Of a stretch of 10,911 nt of DNA, positions 6,691 to 10,911 are shown one piece after another. The notes under the pieces were generated by a model. That model worked only from the letters and a program-made list of their open reading frames with translations, was not told the DNA's origin and made no database searches. Positions within the stretch are counted from its first letter, which is position 1. The number at the start of each line of letters is the position of its first letter. Origin of the DNA: DASZVN01 sp035547055 (GTDB lineage Bacteria > Pseudomonadota > Alphaproteobacteria > Rhizobiales > Methylopilaceae); assembly GCA_035547055.1 (NCBI GenBank), contig DASZVN010000183.1:1-10911 (forward strand), given 5' to 3'. The position numbers and the translations under genes were made by a program.

Positions 6691-7422
6691 ATGAACCAGC
6701 CGGTGGCCGGAACCGCATCCCGCTATCTCTTCGCGCCGCAACCGCAGCCGGCGGTCCCGGTCGACGGCACCGACCGGCTCTACCCGGTCAGCCGCATCTT
6801 CTGCGTCGGGCGGAACTATGCCGAGCACGCCAAGGAGATGGGCTTCGAGGTCGACCGCGAGGCGCCGTTCTATTTCACCAAGGCGGCGAGCGCGCTGGTG
6901 CAGTCGGGCGCGACGGTGCCCTACCCGCCCGGCACCAGCAACTACCACTACGAGATGGAGCTGGTGGTCGCGATCGGCGCGCCGGCCTTCTTCGTGCCGG
7001 CCGAGCGGGCGATGGAGGCGGTCTACGGCTACGCCTCGGGCCTCGACATGACCCGCCGCGACCTCCAGTTCGGCGCCCGCGAGAAGGGCCGGCCGTGGGA
7101 TTTCGGCAAGGCGTTCGAGCAGTCCGCGGTGATCGGGCCGCTGACGCCGGCCGCGGATTTCGGCGCGCTCGGGCCGCAGCGGCTGACGCTCGCGGTCAAC
7201 GGCCAGCGCCGCCAGGACGCCCTGCTCTCGACCATGGTGTGGTCGGTGCCGGAGCTGATCGCCTACCTGTCGCGCTTCTACCATCTCGTGCCGGGTGACC
7301 TGATCTATACCGGCACCCCGGCCGGCGTCGGCGCCGTCATCGCCGGCGACCAGATCGTCGGCGCCATCGACGGCCTGAAGCCGGTCGAGCTCGCCATCGC
7401 CCCCGCCGAACGCGTGGACTGA
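6691..7422 (+). CDS. Fumarylacetoacetate hydrolase family protein (fumarylpyruvate hydrolase-like)
   Basis: 243 aa, single FAH domain, close to the usual length for small bacterial members. These enzymes break C-C bonds in diketo acids using a divalent metal. The metal ligands are visible: E88 and E90 in YHYEMEL, and D119 in SGLDMTRRD. Upstream, CVGRNYAEHAKEMGF and PFYFTKAASALV match fumarylpyruvate hydrolases of the gentisate pathway and related enzymes; the REKGRPWDFGKAFE segment and the final PGDLIYTGTPAGVG strand complete the fold. Members differ in substrate (fumarylpyruvate, acylpyruvates, oxaloacetate), so the exact reaction is not settled. No gentisate or homogentisate genes are nearby; the Rieske oxygenase fragment at the window start is too far away and separated by unrelated genes. 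Transcribed on its own or read into rph 94 bases downstream. Confidence 0.88.
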   Translation: MNQPVAGTASRYLFAPQPQPAVPVDGTDRLYPVSRIFCVGRNYAEHAKEMGFEVDREAPFYFTKAASALVQSGATVPYPPGTSNYHYEMELVVAIGAPAFFVPAERAMEAVYGYASGLDMTRRDLQFGAREKGRPWDFGKAFEQSAVIGPLTPAADFGALGPQRLTLAVNGQRRQDALLSTMVWSVPELIAYLSRFYHLVPGDLIYTGTPAGVGAVIAGDQIVGAIDGLKPVELAIAPAERVD

Positions 7423-7434
7423 ATCGGGGCGCGG

Positions 7435-7463
7435 TGGACGCGGCGCGGCGAGCCGTCTATCTC
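7435..7463 (+). promoter_or_regulatory. Possible sigma-70 promoter for rph-rdgB-hemW
   Basis: TGGACG (7435-7440) and TATCTC (7458-7463) are spaced by 17 bases, 54 bases before the rph start. Both boxes match the consensus only partly, so this is a guess based on spacing and position. Confidence 0.22.
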
Positions 7464-7470
7464 TGCCGCC

Positions 7471-7491
7471 GCGGCCGCCGGGTGCGGCCGC
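7471..7491 (+). terminator. GC-rich hairpin between the hydrolase gene and rph
   Basis: Two copies of GCGGCCGC (7471-7478 and 7484-7491) enclose CGGGT and form an 8-bp stem. A short GTTT follows. It could be a weak terminator after the hydrolase gene or a structure in the rph leader. Because each arm is self-palindromic, the hairpin may also be a by-product of base composition. Confidence 0.3.
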
Positions 7492-7516
7492 GTTTCGACA
7501 ACCGAACCGGCAGACG

Positions 7517-8236
7517 ATGACCCAGCGTCCCTCCAAGCGCGCCCCCGACGAACTGCGCCGCATCGCGCTGGAACGGAGCGTCGCGCGCTACGCCGAGGGC
7601 TCGTGCCTCGTGAAGTTCGGCGACACCCACGTGCTCGTCACCGCGAGCCTCGAGGAGCGTCCGCCGCCGTGGCGCCGCGGCACCGGCAAGGGCTGGATCA
7701 CCGCGGAATACGCCATGCTGCCGCGCGCCACGCTGGAGCGCACCCGCCGCGAGGTCACCCAGGGCCGCCCGTCCGGGCGCAGCCAGGAGATCCAGCGCCT
7801 GATCGGCCGCAGCCTGCGCTCGGTGGTCGACCTCCAGAAGCTCGGCGAGCGCCAGATCACGATCGACTGCGACGTGATCCAGGCCGACGGCGGCACCCGC
7901 ACCGCCGCGATCACCGGCGGCTGGGTCGCGCTCAACGACTGCATCCTCTGGATGATGGCGCGCAACATGCTGGCCGAGAGCCCGCTCCGCGACCACGTCG
8001 CCGCGATCTCCTGCGGCATCGTCGGCGGCACGCCGGTGCTCGACCTCGACTACGCCGAGGACTCCGCCGCCGAGACCGATGCCAATTTCGTCATGACCGG
8101 CGCCGGCGGCATCGTCGAGGTCCAGGGCACCGCCGAGGGCGCGCCGTTCTCCGAGGCGGAGCTGACGGCGATGCTCGGCCTCGCCAAGGGCGGCATCGCC
8201 CGCCTGGTCGAGCTGCAGAAGCTCGCGGTGGCATGA
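7517..8236 (+). CDS. rph: Ribonuclease PH
   Basis: 239 aa, full length for the family. A phosphate-dependent 3'-5' exoribonuclease that trims the 3' ends of tRNA precursors, working as a hexamer in the cytoplasm. Family blocks in order: RAPDELRRIALER (8-20), YAEGSCLVKFGDTHVL (25-40), AEYAMLPRAT (63-72), GRPSGRSQEIQRLIGR (83-98) with R88 as the likely phosphate-binding Arg, QADGGTRTAAITGG (122-135) with R128, and the acidic block DLDYAEDSAAETDAN (176-190). The ATG at 7517 agrees with the usual N-terminus, though no good ribosome binding site is visible before it. The stop overlaps rdgB as ATGA. In many alphaproteobacteria hrcA lies divergently upstream of rph; here a hydrolase gene sits there instead. 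Confidence 0.97.
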   Translation: MTQRPSKRAPDELRRIALERSVARYAEGSCLVKFGDTHVLVTASLEERPPPWRRGTGKGWITAEYAMLPRATLERTRREVTQGRPSGRSQEIQRLIGRSLRSVVDLQKLGERQITIDCDVIQADGGTRTAAITGGWVALNDCILWMMARNMLAESPLRDHVAAISCGIVGGTPVLDLDYAEDSAAETDANFVMTGAGGIVEVQGTAEGAPFSEAELTAMLGLAKGGIARLVELQKLAVA

Positions 8237-8886
8237 GGCGGCGCCTCGGCCGCGGCGAGCGGCTGGTCATCGCGACCCACAATCCCGGCAAGCTCGCCGA
8301 ATTCCGCGAGATCCTCGCCCCCTTCGGGCTCGACCTCGTGTCGGCCGGCGCGCTCGGCCTGCCCGAGCCCGCGGAGACCGGCACCACCTTCGCCGAGAAC
8401 GCCCGCATCAAGGCCGCCGCCGCGGCGACCGCCGCGGGCCTGCCGGCGCTGGCCGACGATTCCGGCCTGGCGGTACAGGCGCTGTGGGGCGCGCCGGGCC
8501 TGTTCTCGGCGCGCTGGGCCGGCCCGTCGAAGGACTTCGGGCCCGCAATGGCGCGGATCGAGCGCGAGATGCAGAAGAAAGGCGCGACCACGCCCGACAA
8601 GCGCCGCGCCGCCTTCGTCGCCGTGCTGTCGCTGGTCTGGCCCGACGGCGAGAGCGAGGAAGCCGAAGGCGCGGTCTGCGGCACGCTGGTGTGGCCCCCC
8701 CGCGGCGAGCAGGGCTTCGGCTACGATCCGGTCTTCCTTCCCGACGGATTTTCCCGCACCTTCGGGGAGATCGATTCGGTCGAGAAGCACGGCGTCGACT
8801 GGCAGCGCCGCACCGGCCTCTCGCACCGCGCCCGTGCCGTCGTCGCGCTGGCCGCACGCTGCCTCGGGGAGCCCGCCGCTCCATGA
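8233..8886 (+). CDS. rdgB: dITP/XTP pyrophosphatase (non-canonical purine NTPase), RdgB/HAM1 family
   Basis: 217 aa. Hydrolyses dITP, ITP and XTP to monophosphates and pyrophosphate, keeping deaminated purines out of nucleic acids; needs Mg2+. Visible signatures are THNPGK (15-20, nucleotide binding), ETGTTFAENARIKA (48-61), ADDSGL (74-79, metal-binding Asp pair), GAPGLFSARWAG (86-97), GFGYDPVF (161-168) and LSHRARA (196-202). A slightly long HGVDWQRRTG insert precedes SHRARA. The ATG sits in the rph stop (ATGA) and the stop sits in the hemW start (ATGA), so the gene depends on coupled translation; there is no separate promoter. Confidence 0.97.
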   Translation: MRRRLGRGERLVIATHNPGKLAEFREILAPFGLDLVSAGALGLPEPAETGTTFAENARIKAAAAATAAGLPALADDSGLAVQALWGAPGLFSARWAGPSKDFGPAMARIEREMQKKGATTPDKRRAAFVAVLSLVWPDGESEEAEGAVCGTLVWPPRGEQGFGYDPVFLPDGFSRTFGEIDSVEKHGVDWQRRTGLSHRARAVVALAARCLGEPAAP

Positions 8887-10037
8887 CCGCCGACGAGCCC
8901 GGGTTCGGCGTCTATGTCCACTGGCCGTTCTGCGCGGCCAAGTGCCCCTATTGCGACTTCAACAGCCATGTCCGCCTCGCCGGCATCGACGAGCCGCGCT
9001 TCGCCGCCGCGCTCGCCCGCGAGATCGCCCATGCCGCGGAACTGGCGCCGGGCCGCCGGGTCGAGAGCGTCTTCCTCGGCGGCGGCACGCCGTCCCTGAT
9101 GAAGCCGGAGACGGTCGCCGCCGTCCTCGACGCGATCGCCGCGGCCTGGGAGGTCGCGCCCGGCGCCGAGATCACGCTCGAAGCCAATCCGTCGAGCGTC
9201 GAGGCCGGCCGCTTCGCCGGCTACCGCGCCGCCGGCGTTAACCGCGTCTCGCTCGGCGTGCAGTCGCTCCACGATGCCGAGCTGAAGCGGCTCGGCCGCC
9301 TCCACGACGCCGCCCAGGCCACGGCGGCGCTCGACGTCGCGCGCCGCACCTTCGAGCGCTTCTCGTTCGACCTGATCTATGCCCGGCCGGGCCAGACCCC
9401 CGACGACTGGCGCGACGAGCTGATGGCGGCGCTGACCCTCGCCGGCGACCACGTCTCGCTCTACCAGCTCACGATCGAGGAGGGGACGCCCTATTTCGCC
9501 CTCCACCAGGCCGGCAAGCTGGTGCTGCCCGACGAGGACGCCGCGCGCGCGCTCTGGGACGTGACCCAGGAGGTCACGACCATGGCCGGCCTGCCGGCCT
9601 ACGAGATCTCGAACCACGCCCGCCCGGGCGCGGAATCGCGCCACAACCTGATCTACTGGCGCTCGGGCGAATGGGCCGGGGTCGGCGCCGGCGCCCATGG
9701 CCGCCTCAGCCTCGCCGACGGCCGCCACGCGCTGTCGACCGAGCGGAGCCCGGAGCGCTGGCTCGCCCGGGTCGAGCAGTTCGGCCACGGCCTCGTCACG
9801 GACGAGGTGCTGTCGCCCGAGGAGGTCGCCGACGAGCTCCTCCTGATGGGCCTCCGCCTCGTCGAGGGCATCGACCTCCAGCGCCACCGCGCCATCGCCG
9901 GCTACGCGCTCGACCCGGTCCGCATCGCCGCGCTGGAGGAGCAGCACCTCGTGGTCTCGCCGGCGCCCGGCCGCCTCCGCGTCACGCCGGAGGGCCTGCC
10001 GGTGCTCGATGCGGTGGTGGCCGATCTGGCGGCGTAG
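8883..10037 (+). CDS. hemW: Radical SAM family heme chaperone HemW
   Basis: 384 aa. Binds heme and hands it to membrane-associated targets; older annotations call it oxygen-independent coproporphyrinogen III oxidase-like. The radical SAM cluster motif is CAAKCPYC with C17, C21 and C24, followed by DFNSH, which is typical of HemW rather than of true HemN. FLGGGTPSLM (SAM-binding glycine motif) lies near residues 62-72, EANPSSVE near 101-108, and RVSLGVQSL after them. RHNLIYW is the HNxxYW signature of HemW. The C-terminal HemN_C winged region begins near LSPEEVADELLLMGLRL. The ATG overlaps the rdgB stop, with GGGGAG about 11 bases before it. The start agrees with FGVYVHWPFC being near the N-terminus. 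Confidence 0.95.
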   Translation: MTADEPGFGVYVHWPFCAAKCPYCDFNSHVRLAGIDEPRFAAALAREIAHAAELAPGRRVESVFLGGGTPSLMKPETVAAVLDAIAAAWEVAPGAEITLEANPSSVEAGRFAGYRAAGVNRVSLGVQSLHDAELKRLGRLHDAAQATAALDVARRTFERFSFDLIYARPGQTPDDWRDELMAALTLAGDHVSLYQLTIEEGTPYFALHQAGKLVLPDEDAARALWDVTQEVTTMAGLPAYEISNHARPGAESRHNLIYWRSGEWAGVGAGAHGRLSLADGRHALSTERSPERWLARVEQFGHGLVTDEVLSPEEVADELLLMGLRLVEGIDLQRHRAIAGYALDPVRIAALEEQHLVVSPAPGRLRVTPEGLPVLDAVVADLAA

Positions 10038-10042
10038 GCGCC

Positions 10043-10187
10043 CCGTCGTTGCGAGCGAAGCGAACAATCCAGGGCGCCGCGGCTGCGGCCTCTGGATCGC
10101 CTCGTCATTCAGGCCGGGTTCGCCCGACCTGAGCATCAATGATCGGAACTCGGGCAGGCCCGAGTTCCGTGCTCCTCGCAATGACGG
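10043..10187. repeat. Nested composite palindromic element (dispersed intergenic repeat)
   Basis: Outer arms CCGTCGTTGCGAG (10043-10055) and CTCGCAATGACGG (10175-10187) are inverted repeats with one mismatch. Inside lies a second pair, ATCCAG (10067-10072) and CTGGAT (10092-10097), around a GC-rich centre. After it come two further hairpins: AGGCCGGG/CCCGACCT with loop TTCG (10111-10130), and the perfect one at 10144-10169. GCGAGCGAAGCGAACAATCCAGGG is a wording I know from multicopy intergenic repeats in Bradyrhizobium-like and related genomes. In the usual form the right half would follow directly; here about 70 bases with their own hairpins separate it. The element fills the gap between the convergent genes hemW and the ABM protein; I see no gene in it. 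Confidence 0.65.
10144..10169. terminator. Perfect 11-bp hairpin, possible bidirectional terminator
   Basis: Arms CGGAACTCGGG (10144-10154) and CCCGAGTTCCG (10159-10169) enclose CAGG. It is placed between two convergent genes, 106 bases after the hemW stop and 24 bases after the end of the minus-strand gene. No T-run follows on either strand, so a terminator role is uncertain; it may only be part of the repeat. Confidence 0.35.
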
Positions 10188-10193
10188 CTGTGG

Positions 10194-10493
10194 CTAGAGC
10201 TTCACCGGCTCGCCGACCTCGTAGACGCCGAGCTTGCGATCGCCCATGCCGAGCGCGGCGCCTTCGTCGCGCCATTTCGCCATGTGGGCCGACTTCATGT
10301 GCGCTCCGAGGTCTTCGCGGCTCTTCCAGCGCTCGTTGACGTGGATCAGGCCCGGCTCCAGCACGTCCTCGGAGAAGGCGTACTCGACGCAGCCGGCCTC
10401 GGCCCGCGTCGCCTCGATCATCGCGCGCATCGCCGCGCGCGCCTTGGCGAGGTTCTCGGCCGGCAGCCGGACGGTTCCCGCAATCAGGATCAT
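10194..10493 (-). CDS. Putative quinol/antibiotic biosynthesis monooxygenase (ABM domain)
   Basis: 99 aa, the normal length for a single ABM-domain protein of the dimeric ferredoxin-like fold. MILIAGTVRLP at the N-terminus is the first strand; AMIEATRAEAGCVEYAFSED (about 25-44), with the phrase EAGCVEY, is the family signature; HVNERWKSREDLGAHMKSAHMAKW (about 51-74) carries the conserved W and the two His of the HxxSxHM pattern. Relatives such as YgiN oxidise quinols or aromatic substrates without cofactors, but many members have no known substrate, so none is assigned. The start at 10493 was chosen because it begins the first strand and has GGGGAG four bases upstream; the frame runs open further up but with no family likeness. 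It converges on hemW and ends six bases from the repeat. Confidence 0.85.
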   Translation of the reverse strand: MILIAGTVRLPAENLAKARAAMRAMIEATRAEAGCVEYAFSEDVLEPGLIHVNERWKSREDLGAHMKSAHMAKWRDEGAALGMGDRKLGVYEVGEPVKL

Positions 10494-10568
10494 GACGCTC
10501 CCCCTGGTTTGGTGCCGCGACCCTCGCCTACCGGGCGCCGGAAGGCAACGGCTGGACGAACGGGAGGC

Positions 10569-10586
10569 GTAGCACAATGTACGCAC
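10569..10586 (+). promoter_or_regulatory. Possible operator/promoter of the antitoxin-toxin pair
   Basis: GTAGCAC (10569) and GTACGCAC (10579) form a near direct repeat with a 10-base period, one helix turn. A weak promoter pair overlaps it: TGGACG (10553-10558) and, 17 bases on, AATGTA (10576-10581). RelB-type antitoxins commonly repress their own promoter through repeated short sites just upstream. If this is right, the ATG at 10577 lies in the promoter and is not the start. Confidence 0.25.
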
Positions 10587-10593
10587 AGCGGGT

Positions 10594-10598
10594 GGAGG
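10594..10598 (+). promoter_or_regulatory. Ribosome binding site deciding the antitoxin start
   Basis: GGAGG, five bases before the ATG at 10604. It favours that start over the in-frame ATG at 10577, which has no such site close by. Confidence 0.6.
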
Positions 10599-10603
10599 CG
10601 GTC

Positions 10604-10876
10604 ATGGCGGCAACGGCGATGATCCATGCCCGGGTCGAGCCCGAGGTGAAGGAGCGGGCGACCGAGGCGCGGGCGAAGACAGGGCTGACGGTCTCCGGCG
10701 CCGTCAGCCTGTTCCTGACCCGCATCGCCGCCGAGCAGGCGATCCCCTCGAGGTGCGCGTTCCTAACGCGGCGACCCCTGAGGCGATTGCAGAAGCGGAT
10801 GTCGTTACAAGGGCGCGGAAGGCGCTTCGCCGGCGCAGCCAAGCTGATCGACGCCCTTGAAGCGGCCGGCGAATAG
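10604..10876 (+). CDS. RelB/DinJ family antitoxin, with two compensating frameshifts
   Basis: 90 aa as read. The N-terminal half, MAATAMIHARVEPEVKERA then TGLTVSGAVSLFLTRIAAEQ, is a clear ribbon-helix-helix antitoxin of the RelB/DinJ type, which binds the operator as a dimer. From about codon 49 (10748) the frame gives a family-unlike stretch, SRCAFLTRRPLRRLQKRM. The next frame over the same bases, from 10750, reads EVRVPNAATPEAIAEAD, just what the family should have after I-P-F. The original frame becomes family-like again from about 10823 with RFAGAAKLIDALEAAGE. So one base is probably missing near 10745-10750 (TCGAG where TTCGAG is expected) and one is extra near 10813-10822. The stop is preserved but about 24 codons of the toxin-binding half are scrambled. 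Either a decayed antitoxin or sequence errors. Confidence 0.75.
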   Translation: MAATAMIHARVEPEVKERATEARAKTGLTVSGAVSLFLTRIAAEQAIPSRCAFLTRRPLRRLQKRMSLQGRGRRFAGAAKLIDALEAAGE

Positions 10877-10911
10877 CAAGCGCGCCGTCCTCCCGAGGGC
10901 TGCCGATTTCA
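10857..10911 (+). CDS. Possible YafQ/RelE-type toxin, first codons only
   Basis: From TTG at 10857 the frame reads (L)KRPANSKRAVLPRAADF up to the window edge. KRAVLPR followed by an acidic/aromatic pair resembles the N-terminus of YafQ-family mRNA interferases that follow RelB/DinJ antitoxins in Hyphomicrobiales. Its start would overlap the antitoxin end by 20 bases, the expected toxin position. An in-frame TGA upstream (10845-10847) leaves TTG as the only usual start codon in view, which is odd. Eighteen residues are too few to be sure, and no catalytic residue is visible. Confidence 0.4.
   Translation, partial: MKRPANSKRAVLPRAADF

Noticed and set aside
2..7422. A shared aromatic degradation pathway linking the Rieske oxygenase and the FAH hydrolase
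   Set aside because: They are 6 kb apart and separated by minus-strand envelope and signalling genes; there are no reductase, ring-cleavage or isomerase genes between them.
4627..7563. Minus-strand 978-aa open frame that includes the response regulator at its end
   Set aside because: Only the last 144 codons match a protein family. The rest runs antisense to the hydrolase gene and out of frame with the CHASE3 kinase, and the response regulator has its own start and ribosome binding site.
1..10911. tRNA, rRNA, insertion sequence or phage genes
   Set aside because: I saw no tRNA-like cloverleaf, rRNA segment, transposase or integrase motif on either strand.

Overview
The window comes from a high-GC genome, probably an alphaproteobacterium of the Hyphomicrobiales/Rhodospirillales kind. 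The reasons are the strong G/C third-position bias, the rph-rdgB-hemW gene order, the envC-ctpA pair, a HisKA_2 kinase next to a stand-alone receiver, and intergenic palindromes of the TTGCGAGCGAAGCGAA...CTCGCAATGACGG and CCTCCCCCGC...GCGGGGGAGG types common in that class. Species cannot be named from the sequence.

Layout: (1) 2-460, plus strand, the 3' end of a Rieske-type ring-hydroxylating oxygenase alpha subunit. (2) 461-707, a convergent intergenic gap packed with palindromic repeats. (3) 708-3481, minus strand, a cell-wall pair: an EnvC-like amidase activator with a dead LytM domain, translationally coupled to a CtpA-type S41 protease. (4) 3563-6515, minus strand, a three-gene signalling operon: CHASE3 histidine kinase, single-domain response regulator, receiver-HisKA_2 kinase. 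(5) 6516-6690, a divergent control region with a 22-bp near-perfect palindrome. (6) 6691-7422, plus strand, a fumarylacetoacetate hydrolase family enzyme close to fumarylpyruvate hydrolases. (7) 7517-10037, plus strand, the tightly coupled rph-rdgB-hemW housekeeping operon. (8) 10038-10193, a nested palindromic element between convergent genes. (9) 10194-10493, minus strand, a small ABM-fold monooxygenase-like protein. (10) 10604-10911, plus strand, a RelB/DinJ antitoxin gene carrying two compensating frameshifts, followed by what looks like the first codons of a YafQ/RelE toxin cut by the window edge.

How the genes work together: the minus-strand blocks join envelope remodelling (EnvC switching on amidases, CtpA trimming periplasmic or envelope proteins) with a signalling cascade that contains no output domain, so its final target is encoded elsewhere. 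The plus-strand block handles tRNA 3'-end trimming, removal of non-canonical purine nucleotides and heme trafficking. Three ATGA stop/start overlaps link rph/rdgB, rdgB/hemW and envC/ctpA, and a fourth links the response regulator to the second kinase. The most unusual items are the frame-scrambled antitoxin, the output-less kinase-receiver-kinase operon, the palindrome at the kinase promoter and the nested repeat after hemW. No clearly novel defence or mobile system is visible.
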